Part shown: positions 25,049 through 31,660 of the stretch, piece after piece
Layout of the letters: each line of letters begins with the position of its first letter
Numbering within the stretch: the stretch's first letter is position 1
Source of the DNA: an uncultured Muribaculaceae bacterium
GTDB lineage: Bacteria > Bacteroidota > Bacteroidia > Bacteroidales > Muribaculaceae
Reading direction: 5' to 3'
Assembly (NCBI GenBank): GCA_910586455.1
Contig: CAJUHX010000013.1
Span: 1-41,644 of the forward strand
Length of the DNA stretch: 41,644 nt
Position numbers and translations under genes: made by a program
Notes under the pieces: generated by a model
The model's database searches: none
What the model was told of the DNA's origin: nothing
The model's input: the letters and a program-made list of their open reading frames with translations, nothing else

Positions 25049-26373
25049 ACACCATTGGCAATCTCCGGTTGCGTCCGATGCACTACTACATACTGCTTTC
25101 GGCATCTATGGAGCAGATTATAGGAGCGGCTCTGTCGACCCTGGTAGGCATCATGCTGCCCATGATTCAGCTGCTCAAGCAGCCGGAATTGTCAACTCTT
25201 GTGCAGGGGCTGATAGGTGCCGCGGGGCTGATAGGTATAGGTCTGGGTTCGGCTGTGATAGGCGCAGTCATCGACCGGCAGGGCTATCTGCTTTGGTTTC
25301 GCCTGTGTCCGGTTGTTATCATGGCCGGAGCGGCTGTGGTTTATTTCCGACCATCGTTGTTGATGCTCGGCATAGGTTTCTTTATCAGCGGCATAGGGGT
25401 AGGAGGCGGTTATTCGCTTGACTCCGCCTATATCAGCGAACTTATGCCTGCCCGCCGGCGTTCGTTTATGGTCGGAGTGGCCAAGGGCTTATGTGCCGTC
25501 GGTTTTATAGGGGCTGCAGTAATATGCTATTTTGTACTCCGCAGCGACCCCTCGCCGGCCATCTGGTCTAAACTGGCGGCCATAATAGCGGCCATGGGGC
25601 TGATAACCCTGCTGCTGAGAATATATTGGGTAGAAAGCCCCGAATGGCTTATGCAGCAGGGTCGTACAGCCGAAGCGCAGAAAGCCGCTGCGCGTATGTT
25701 CGGCCCGGGTGTGACGGCCAATCCTCTGCCTGCCAGGGAAAAGACTCTGCCGTTCAGCGATTTGTTCAAAGGCGAAAACCTCAAGCGGGTGATATTCAGC
25801 GGAATCCCGTGGGCTTGCGAGGGTGTGGGCGTTTACGGCATAGGAGTATTCCTGCCGGTGTTGGTCATGGCTCTGGGATTGCAGAGCGCCACCGAGCATG
25901 GTATGCCCAAAATTATAAGTTCAGTAGAGATAACAGCGTTTGTCAACTTCTTTATCTTGCCCGGTTTTGTGCTGGGGCTGTGGCTTGCGCGTCGGCACAA
26001 TCACGTAAAACTGCTTGCTTGGGGCTTCATACTCTGCGCCATAGGCCTGGCCATACTGTTGGCAGCCTATCTGCTGAAATGGCCGGTATGGGTGTCGCTG
26101 GTAGGTTTCATACTGTTTGAATTATGTCTTAACGGCGGCCCGCACCTTATCACCTTCATCATACCGGCGCATATATTCCCTGTGGCCAACCGCGGCAAGG
26201 GCACGGGTATAGCGTCGCTGTTAGGTAAGGTCGGAGCCATTGTGGGAGTGTTCTTCATGCCCATGTTGCTTGATGCCGGAGGCATGACTCTGGTTCTGAC
26301 CGTTACCGGTGCCACAATGCTGCTTGGTGCGGCAATTTCTTTGATTTATGGAAAAATGCTGAAACTGGTGTAA
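25045..26373 (+). CDS. Major facilitator superfamily permease, substrate unknown
   Basis: A 442-residue 12-helix MFS permease. The loop after helix 2 (GSAVIGAVIDRQGYLLWFRLC) is an MFS motif A variant (G-x3-D-R-x-G). The region GIGVGGGYSLDSAYISELMPARRRSFMVG is typical of the sugar-porter/metabolite-symporter branch, as is YWVESPEWLMQQGRTAEAQKAAARMF in the central loop. No substrate can be read. Its 4-bp overlap with the urea channel places it in the urease transcript, which suggests transport of something tied to urea use, for example a carboxylate or counter-ion, as inference only. A GC-rich hairpin follows 19 bp after the stop. Confidence 0.85.
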   Translation: MNTIGNLRLRPMHYYILLSASMEQIIGAALSTLVGIMLPMIQLLKQPELSTLVQGLIGAAGLIGIGLGSAVIGAVIDRQGYLLWFRLCPVVIMAGAAVVYFRPSLLMLGIGFFISGIGVGGGYSLDSAYISELMPARRRSFMVGVAKGLCAVGFIGAAVICYFVLRSDPSPAIWSKLAAIIAAMGLITLLLRIYWVESPEWLMQQGRTAEAQKAAARMFGPGVTANPLPAREKTLPFSDLFKGENLKRVIFSGIPWACEGVGVYGIGVFLPVLVMALGLQSATEHGMPKIISSVEITAFVNFFILPGFVLGLWLARRHNHVKLLAWGFILCAIGLAILLAAYLLKWPVWVSLVGFILFELCLNGGPHLITFIIPAHIFPVANRGKGTGIASLLGKVGAIVGVFFMPMLLDAGGMTLVLTVTGATMLLGAAISLIYGKMLKLV

Positions 26374-26392
26374 ACATATTTTTATCTGCTAT

Positions 26393-26426
26393 AACGGCGC
26401 GGTGACATCTCCGTCGCCGCGCCGTT
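26393..26426. terminator. Hairpin terminator between the urease locus and the M56/BlaI operon
   Basis: AACGGCGCGG (26393-26402) and CCGCGCCGTT (26417-26426) form a perfect 10-bp GC-rich stem between convergent genes. T-runs are poor on both sides, so it may act weakly in both directions. Confidence 0.55.
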
Positions 26427-26444
26427 CTTAGTATGTAAAAAGTG

Positions 26445-27758
26445 TTATTTATTGGATTTGCCGGAGGACTCGAGTTTGAATTCCACCGGAATCACGTAGC
26501 TGCATGCCACGGCTTTGCCATCACTATAGCCGGGAGTCCAGTTGGGCATACTGCTTACTATCCGCAGGGCTTCACGGTCAAGCGACTCGCATACCCCGAC
26601 CACAATCTCGGGATTGCTGACTTTGCCGTCGGCCTCGACGGTAAACCCTACCACCACGCGGCCTTCATGTCCGGCTTTCATGGCTTCGGACGGGTATTTA
26701 AGCTGTGTGGCCATGAAGCGGTAAAGGGCTTGCTCTCCGCCGGGAAACTGCGGCAAACAGTCGCTGGTGACGACGATTTCATCGGCAACTGCCGCAGTTG
26801 CCGGGGTTTGCGAATTTGATGAGATTTTTGTAACTTTGCCGGTAGCAATCGCGGAAGATTCCGACAGCGGCACATTCGATACATTCGTCAGAGCGGAGGC
26901 AACCGCCGGAATGTTCACTACAGCGAGGGCTGCCAGCATGGCAGGCCCGAGCACAAGAGCGCGCAGTCGGCGCGACCCCCGGGTTGAATTGGTACACATC
27001 ATAGTAATACGTTTTTTAAGTTTGCTGTGGTTCAGGCTGTTGGCGAGCGACGGGAATCTCTGGCCGGCAGCCTTTTTTATTAGTAGCATCTGGTATTGTC
27101 GGGCATCGGCGCCGGCATGGAGCACGGCTCTGTCAGCCTGATATTCGTGTATGTTGCGCAGTTCGCGGCGCATGAGCCACGATGCCGGGTTGTACCACAT
27201 CAGGGCGCATACGGCGTCGGCCATGAGCAGGTCGACCCAGTGGCCCAGACGCAGATGGGCCTGTTCGTGTGTAATGATAGTGGACCCGGATTCGTTGTAG
27301 TCCTGTTGCGGCATCACTATATAGCGCAGCCAGCTGAAGGGAGCCATAGGAGAGTCCGCGAACAGAATCAGTGTGTATCTGTCGGACTTTATGCGCCGAC
27401 CGCCGCGTATTATCAAAAGCAGACGTATGAAAGCTCCTATGATGAAAAGAAGCATTGCTGCGACTCCGGCCATGTATATCCATAATATGGCTGATTTCCA
27501 CCGAGGGGTGGAGCTTGCCTCTATAATGTGTCCCTGCAGCTGTCCCGGAGTTATTTCCACCATCCGGCCGGCGCCGTGGTGAGATACGAGGTCTATGGCA
27601 GGCAGCAGCGGCAGTACAATGGCGGCGAAGTATATCGCCAGCAGCAGAATGCGGTTGAGTCCTGGCTGGTTCTCTGTTGAAAGCAGCCATTTGTAAGTGA
27701 GATAGCCTGCGAGCAGAAATATGCCCGAGGAGAGGCTGTAAGCAGCTATATTACCCAT
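26445..27758 (-). CDS. M56 (BlaR1/MecR1) family metallopeptidase fused to a TonB C-terminal domain
   Basis: A 437-residue membrane protein. The N-terminal half has membrane helices at about 5-25, 35-58 and 90-117, then the zinc peptidase motif HEQAH (H164-E165-H168) and HEYQADRAVLHAG as the downstream zinc-ligand region, all as in BlaR1/MecR1. A further helix (about 267-285) leads to the periplasm. Instead of the penicillin-sensor domain of BlaR1, the C-terminus (about 335-430) is a TonB/energy-transducer domain (FPGGEQALYRFMATQLKYPSEAM, GRVVVGFTVEADGKV). M56-TonB fusions occur widely in Bacteroidetes. It should cleave the BlaI-type repressor in response to an unknown envelope signal. It starts 2 bp after the repressor gene. 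Confidence 0.88.
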   Translation of the reverse strand: MGNIAAYSLSSGIFLLAGYLTYKWLLSTENQPGLNRILLLAIYFAAIVLPLLPAIDLVSHHGAGRMVEITPGQLQGHIIEASSTPRWKSAILWIYMAGVAAMLLFIIGAFIRLLLIIRGGRRIKSDRYTLILFADSPMAPFSWLRYIVMPQQDYNESGSTIITHEQAHLRLGHWVDLLMADAVCALMWYNPASWLMRRELRNIHEYQADRAVLHAGADARQYQMLLIKKAAGQRFPSLANSLNHSKLKKRITMMCTNSTRGSRRLRALVLGPAMLAALAVVNIPAVASALTNVSNVPLSESSAIATGKVTKISSNSQTPATAAVADEIVVTSDCLPQFPGGEQALYRFMATQLKYPSEAMKAGHEGRVVVGFTVEADGKVSNPEIVVGVCESLDREALRIVSSMPNWTPGYSDGKAVACSYVIPVEFKLESSGKSNK

Positions 27759-27760
27759 GA

Positions 27761-28153
27761 CTATTTCTTTTCAGGATTCTGACGTTCGATTATATCTACT
27801 ATTTCTTTGAGTTCGTTGAGGCTTAATTTTTCATCTTCCACCAGGGCGGATATAACGCTGGTGTACGAGTCGTTGAAAAAGTTTCGGATAACGCTCGACA
27901 GAGTTCGTCGGGCGCATGCGTTGGCCTTGGGCGCTGCTTTGTAGCGTGTTGGCCGAATATCGGGCTCTCGCAATATAAAACCTTTGTTTTCGAGGCTTTT
28001 CAGCATGGTTGCCACAGTGTTTACATGCGGATGCGGTTCCGGCAGCAGGTCGATTAGTTCGCGGATAGTCAGGCTGCCTTCGTTCCAGAAGTAGCGCAGA
28101 TATTCCGCCTCGCGGCTGGAAATCCGATGTTCGGTATCTTTTGGTCTTGCCAT
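27761..28153 (-). CDS. BlaI/MecI/CopY family transcriptional repressor
   Basis: A 130-residue winged-helix repressor. The DNA-binding domain spans about residues 8-75 (ISSREAEYLRYFWNEGSLTIRELIDLLPEPHPHVNTVATMLKSLENKGFI), with the conserved VNTVATMLKSLENKGFI recognition helix and turn, then a dimerisation helix (SLNELKEIVDII). By my unaided alignment, the Asn-Phe pair cleaved in staphylococcal BlaI/MecI falls at A103-L104 here, while an Asn91-Phe92 lies 12 residues earlier, so the cleavage point is not obvious. It is the first gene of the operon with the M56-TonB peptidase. Three matching dyads in its promoter are the likely autoregulatory operators. Confidence 0.93.
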   Translation of the reverse strand: MARPKDTEHRISSREAEYLRYFWNEGSLTIRELIDLLPEPHPHVNTVATMLKSLENKGFILREPDIRPTRYKAAPKANACARRTLSSVIRNFFNDSYTSVISALVEDEKLSLNELKEIVDIIERQNPEKK

Positions 28154-28154
28154 A

Positions 28155-28233
28155 AAACTATTATTTTAGTTTGTGTCGCAAAGATATAAACTATTTTTTT
28201 AGTATGCAAATATTTTTACTAAAAAAATAGTTT
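28155..28233 (-). promoter_or_regulatory. Three BlaI-type operator dyads around the blaI promoter
   Basis: Three sites share ACTA-N6-TAGT: AAACTA-N6-TAGTTT (28155-28172), AAACTA-N6-TAGTAT (28188-28205) and TTACTA-N6-TAGTTT (28216-28233). The second and third together also make a 17-bp perfect inverted repeat (28188-28204 with 28217-28233). The first covers the predicted start, the second fills the promoter spacer, the third lies above the -33 box. The spacing TACTA-N6-TAGTA is that of staphylococcal BlaI/MecI operators as I remember them. Confidence 0.7.
28179..28210 (-). promoter_or_regulatory. Promoter of the blaI-type repressor operon
   Basis: On the minus strand TTTG (28210-28207), a 20-bp spacer and TATCTTTG (28186-28179) match the consensus exactly. 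The spacer is almost wholly occupied by the second operator dyad, so repressor binding would block polymerase. Confidence 0.8.
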
Positions 28234-28275
28234 GAAAATAAAATTGTAGACAGCTGTAGATTACAAAAATTGTTG

Positions 28276-28283
28276 TATCTTTG
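28276..28283 (+). promoter_or_regulatory. -7 promoter element for the PIN toxin pair
   Basis: TATCTTTG matches TAnnTTTG and lies 19 bp before the ATG at 28303. It supports that ATG, since the longer frame would start before the promoter. No clear -33 box. Confidence 0.5.
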
Positions 28284-28302
28284 TAAATCAAAGAATAAAC
28301 AT

Positions 28303-28545
28303 ATGACACAGATAGTTGTAACTCTTGAAAAAGGAGCCGACAGCAGCCTGCTCCAGCGCATGATTGAGAATATGAAAGGTGTGCTCAAGGCCACCGTACG
28401 TGCCAAAGAAAGCAAAAAGGAGAACGAAACAATTTCTGAAGAAACTCAGGAGTGGATTGATCGAATGCGTAATCTCAGCAATAGTATCAATTTATCTATG
28501 ATAGATATGGATGACGAACGCACCCGCTATATAATGTTGAAATGA
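28303..28545 (+). CDS. Probable antitoxin of a PIN-domain toxin pair
   Basis: An 80-residue, charged, helical protein (MTQIVVTLEKGADSSLLQRM). The first half looks like a short strand and helices; the middle is Lys/Glu-rich (RAKESKKENETISEETQEWIDRM). I recognise no ribbon-helix-helix or AbrB signature, so the antitoxin role rests on context: size, first position, and a 4-bp ATGA overlap with a PIN-domain gene. Start chosen by the promoter box and by the RNA start it predicts; an upstream ATG would lie before the box. The pair looks AT-richer than the flanking genes, suggesting acquisition. Confidence 0.7.
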   Translation: MTQIVVTLEKGADSSLLQRMIENMKGVLKATVRAKESKKENETISEETQEWIDRMRNLSNSINLSMIDMDDERTRYIMLK

Positions 28546-28955
28546 AAAAGTTATTTTTAGATACAAATTTCATAATCGATTATTTGTTGCGGGAAGAATT
28601 CAAAAATGACTCCCAACAGTTTTTGGCAGAAGGTTCTAAGCGGAAATGTAAATTCTATATTAGTTTTCTTTCGGTCGCCAATTTTGCATACATAGCCAGA
28701 AAACTGTCGACAACTGAGCTATATAGGTATCTGTCAGCACTTAGCAACCTTTTTATAATCATTCCTAATACCGACAGCCAGATTAAGTCTGCTATTGATT
28801 TGCAGGCTTCTGATTTCGAAGATGCACTACAATATCAGGCGGCCCTTGATGCCGGTTGTGAGTGCATAATTACACGAAACGAAAAAGATTTCGGCTTTTC
28901 GCAGATACCTGTTTTATCCGCCTCGGATTTCGTAGACCGATATTTCAGAGGCTGA
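28542..28955 (+). CDS. PIN-domain toxin (VapC-like ribonuclease)
   Basis: A 137-residue PIN-fold nuclease. The acidic residues of the metal site are visible: D7 in LFLDTNFIIDYL, a central acidic DFEDALQYQAAL, and the late TRNEKDF (Asp of the last motif), together with the family ending that follows it (VLSASDFVDRYF). Such proteins cleave tRNA or rRNA when freed from their antitoxin. The target here cannot be inferred. The start overlaps the upstream small gene by 4 bp, as in most vapBC-type operons. Intact and of normal length. Confidence 0.9.
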   Translation: MKKLFLDTNFIIDYLLREEFKNDSQQFLAEGSKRKCKFYISFLSVANFAYIARKLSTTELYRYLSALSNLFIIIPNTDSQIKSAIDLQASDFEDALQYQAALDAGCECIITRNEKDFGFSQIPVLSASDFVDRYFRG

Positions 28956-29026
28956 CTCTTTCCTGTGATTCCATTGGCTGTGTAATTCACCCGGGTTGTG
29001 AACCCCGCGGCGCTCGGATTGTTACT

Positions 29027-29055
29027 AATTCAGTAAATAACCGTAAAACTGAATT
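29027..29055 (+). promoter_or_regulatory. Long inverted repeat directly before cbiM
   Basis: AATTCAGT (29027-29034) and ACTGAATT (29048-29055) form a perfect 8-bp dyad around a 13-bp centre, ending 3 bp before the cbiM ATG. It can be an operator of about 29 bp, the size of a NikR site, or an mRNA hairpin over the initiation region. No TAnnTTTG box is seen in this 103-bp spacer. Confidence 0.45.
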
Positions 29056-29058
29056 ATT

Positions 29059-30018
29059 ATGCACATGGCCGATGCCCTGGTATCGCCCCCCGTGGCCATT
29101 ATGGCCGGCGTGGCGGCAGTATCACTACTTGTAGTAGCCACCCGGAAGGTGGCACGCAGCAACAGAACCGACATCATACCTATGATGGGTGTGATGGGTG
29201 CTTTTGTATTTGCTGCCCAGATGATTAATTTCAGTATTCCCGGCACCGGGTCAAGCGGGCACATTATCGGAGGCATATTGCTCGCAGCCTTTTTGGGGCC
29301 GTGGGCAGCCTATCTAACACTGTGTTCGGTGCTGATGATTCAGTGTCTGGTGTTTGCCGATGGCGGTCTGATGGCCTTGGGCTGCAATATGATAAATATG
29401 GCTGCCATGAGTACACTGGTGGCATATCCGCTGATATTCCGTCCGCTTGTACATTATCCGGCATCAGGAGTCAGACTGCTTACAGCCTCGATACTGGCTT
29501 CGGTAGCAGGGCTTGAACTCGGCGCGCTGCTTGTGAGTGCTGAAACAGTGGCATCGGGGATTACCGCTTTGCCGCTTAGCAAGTTTCTGCTGTTCATGCT
29601 GCCCATACATCTGGTTATAGGAGTTTGCGAGGGTGTGGCCACCGGTCTGGTTCTGGCCTTTGTACAGCGATACAACGCACCGCTGCTCGGCGGCGCCACC
29701 GTGGGGTGGGGCGCTATGCCCGGTGCCCGGCGCAGGAGCAAGAGGGTGATGTGGATATTCGGCATTGCCGCTTTGGTATTGGCAGCAGTGTTCACATGGG
29801 TGGCTTCGGCGAATCCTGACGGTCTGGAGTGGAGCATCGAGAAAGTGGCCGGAGTAGCCGAACTGGCTCCTGCCTCTGTTCCTGCCACAGCCTTTATGCC
29901 CGATTACGAGTCGCACTTTGCCGGAATAGTAGGCGGTGTATTGGTCATGGCTATGCTTTGGGCCATCACCACGGTAATTTTCCGTCGGCGTCGTGTTCAC
30001 CGGAAGTATAGCGAATAG
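29059..30018 (+). CDS. cbiM: Nickel/cobalt ECF transporter substrate-binding subunit CbiM/NikM with C-terminal CbiN/NikN-like part
   Basis: A 319-residue inner-membrane S-component. In structurally studied NikM, nickel is held by the N-terminal amine, His2 and His67; here the mature chain starts MHMADALVSP with His2, and His68 sits in GTGSSGHIIGG, matching both. The first 230 residues carry the CbiM helices; the tail (NPDGLEWSIEKVAGV, then PDYESH and a last helix) resembles CbiN/NikN, so this is a CbiM-N fusion. With CbiQ and CbiO downstream it forms a complete importer. Nickel rather than cobalt is inferred from the urease locus 3 kb upstream and the absence of cobalamin genes nearby. Confidence 0.92.
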   Translation: MHMADALVSPPVAIMAGVAAVSLLVVATRKVARSNRTDIIPMMGVMGAFVFAAQMINFSIPGTGSSGHIIGGILLAAFLGPWAAYLTLCSVLMIQCLVFADGGLMALGCNMINMAAMSTLVAYPLIFRPLVHYPASGVRLLTASILASVAGLELGALLVSAETVASGITALPLSKFLLFMLPIHLVIGVCEGVATGLVLAFVQRYNAPLLGGATVGWGAMPGARRRSKRVMWIFGIAALVLAAVFTWVASANPDGLEWSIEKVAGVAELAPASVPATAFMPDYESHFAGIVGGVLVMAMLWAITTVIFRRRRVHRKYSE

Positions 30019-30026
30019 AAACCTGT

Positions 30027-30809
30027 ATGTCACTGCAGTCAGCGATAACCACCCTCAACCGACTCGAATGCCGTCGCAACGGCATAATGGTCGACGGTCG
30101 CTTCCAGATAACCGTGCTTGCGGTATATCTGGTTGCGGTGCTTAGTGTGCCTCTGACCGACCCCGGAAGGCTGGTGTGGATGTTTGTCTACCCCATAGTG
30201 ATGTCGGAGGCCGGAGGCGCCGGTTATGGCCGAGTGGCTCTGAAATCGCTGTGGGTGCTTCCGCTGGTGGCCCTTATCGGAGTGTTCAATCCCATTCTCG
30301 ACCACACCCCGGCGTGGGAAATCTACGGTGTCACAGTGTCGCGTGGCTGGGTCACATTCATCTCCATCTGTCTTCGGGGTATTCTGGCGCTGCAGGCAGT
30401 GCTGGCGCTGATATACACCACCGGCTTCTACCTGGTCTGCACCGCCTTGCGCTGTATGGGCATGCCGGCCATACTCACCACGCAGCTGCTGATGCTCTAC
30501 CGCTACATATCGGTGTTGCTGCAGGAGGCCCGCAGCATGAGTTGCGCGCGTGCCGCTCGCGGATATGGGCGCAAAAGTTACCCTTTGCGCCAGTGGGCAG
30601 TTATGGTCGGACAGCTGCTGCTGCGTTCGGTGGCACGTTCGCAGCGCATACACCGCGCCATGCTTGCCCGTGGCTTCAACGGCTCAATGCCCGTTTCGGC
30701 AGCGCTGTATCTGCGGGCTGTCGACTGGCTTTTTCTGCTTGGCTGGCTTGGCGTGATAGCTGCAATGCGATTTATTGATTTTTCATCTATGTTAGGCAAA
30801 CTGTTATGA
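30027..30809 (+). CDS. cbiQ: ECF transporter transmembrane (T) component CbiQ/NikQ
   Basis: A 260-residue inner-membrane coupling subunit. After a short cytosolic start come helices from residue 27 (FQITVLAVYLVAVLSVPL), and later the two diagnostic Ala-Arg-Gly coupling motifs: CARAARGYG (residues about 172-180) and RAMLARGFNG (about 213-222), by which T components grip the ATPases. The gene starts 8 bp after cbiM and overlaps cbiO by 4 bp (ATGA). It transfers the ATPase movement to CbiM. No frameshift or missing motif. Confidence 0.93.
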   Translation: MSLQSAITTLNRLECRRNGIMVDGRFQITVLAVYLVAVLSVPLTDPGRLVWMFVYPIVMSEAGGAGYGRVALKSLWVLPLVALIGVFNPILDHTPAWEIYGVTVSRGWVTFISICLRGILALQAVLALIYTTGFYLVCTALRCMGMPAILTTQLLMLYRYISVLLQEARSMSCARAARGYGRKSYPLRQWAVMVGQLLLRSVARSQRIHRAMLARGFNGSMPVSAALYLRAVDWLFLLGWLGVIAAMRFIDFSSMLGKLL

Positions 30810-31573
30810 GTCATCATTATATACAATTCAGCGATGTGCATTACCGATACCCCAACGGCTACGAGGCTCTGTCGGGTGTAACGTTCCGTGTGACCCATGG
30901 CGAGAAAGTGGCCCTGCTGGGCCTTAACGGCGCAGGCAAAAGTACCTTGTTGCTGCATACCAACGGACTGTTGCTGTCATCGCAAGGCGAGGTGAATATA
31001 GGTGATGTGCCTGTGCGTAAAAGCACTCTGCGGCTTGTGCGTCGGGCTGTAGGTATGGTGTTTCAGAATCCCGACGACCAATTGTTTATGCCTACGGTAG
31101 CCGATGATGTGGCGTTCGGGCCTCAGAATATGGGCTTGCCGCCCGACGAGGTTGCCCGGCGTGTAAGCGCCGCCTTGGCCGCAGTAGGGGCCTCTGACAT
31201 GGCCGACCGACCGTCGTTCGAGCTCAGCGGAGGCCAGAAACGTATGGCCGCCATTGCCACTGTGCTGAGCATGGAGCCCGATGTGCTGGTAATGGATGAG
31301 CCTACAGCCAATCTCGACAGTGGCGCACGCCGCCGCCTGCTGAACATACTGCACAGTTTCCGGCACACTATGCTTGTAGCCACCCACGACCTTGACATGG
31401 CACTTGAACTATGTCCGCGGGCCATATTGCTCGACCACGGGCGCGTGGCCGCCGACGGCCCTACAGCATCATTGCTGTGCAACCGGCAGTTGATGGCCTC
31501 CGCCGGCATGGACATTCCGGCATCCGTTTTAGGCATGATTGAGGCCGGAATTGCGGCAGCCTCCGGCTCGTAA
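30806..31573 (+). CDS. cbiO: ECF transporter ATP-binding protein CbiO/NikO
   Basis: A 255-residue ABC ATPase powering the nickel/cobalt importer. Motifs in order: Walker A GLNGAGKST (residues 39-47), Q-loop in MVFQNPDDQLF (the NPDxQ pattern typical of ECF ATPases), signature LSGGQKR (140-146), Walker B VLVMDEPTAN (160-169), D-loop and the switch His in LVATHDLDMAL. As only one ATPase gene is present, it works as a homodimer. Its last codons precede a consensus promoter for gldE, so the importer operon probably ends here. Confidence 0.95.
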   Translation: MSHHYIQFSDVHYRYPNGYEALSGVTFRVTHGEKVALLGLNGAGKSTLLLHTNGLLLSSQGEVNIGDVPVRKSTLRLVRRAVGMVFQNPDDQLFMPTVADDVAFGPQNMGLPPDEVARRVSAALAAVGASDMADRPSFELSGGQKRMAAIATVLSMEPDVLVMDEPTANLDSGARRRLLNILHSFRHTMLVATHDLDMALELCPRAILLDHGRVAADGPTASLLCNRQLMASAGMDIPASVLGMIEAGIAAASGS

Positions 31574-31591
31574 AGTCGTATGGTAAATTAT

Positions 31592-31623
31592 TTTGGGTAT
31601 ATGGGAAATAATTAGTACTTTTG
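31592..31623 (+). promoter_or_regulatory. Promoter of the gldE-gldD operon
   Basis: TTTG (31592-31595), a 20-bp spacer and TACTTTTG (31616-31623) match the consensus exactly. The predicted start is near 31629, about 32 nt before the TTG start codon chosen for gldE. Confidence 0.75.
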
Positions 31624-31660
31624 CAATTCAAAACAAAATGTTTAACCAAAACTGATTAAA

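Noticed and set aside
28981..29020. A T-arm-like stretch (GGTTCACAACC on the minus strand) between the PIN gene and cbiM
   Set aside because: No anticodon arm or acceptor stem can be folded around it, so it is not a tRNA or a clear tRNA fragment.
28956..29058. Possible NiCo or cobalamin riboswitch before cbiM
   Set aside because: The 103-bp spacer is short and shows none of the conserved elements I know, such as a B12 box. Only the 8+8 dyad is supportable.
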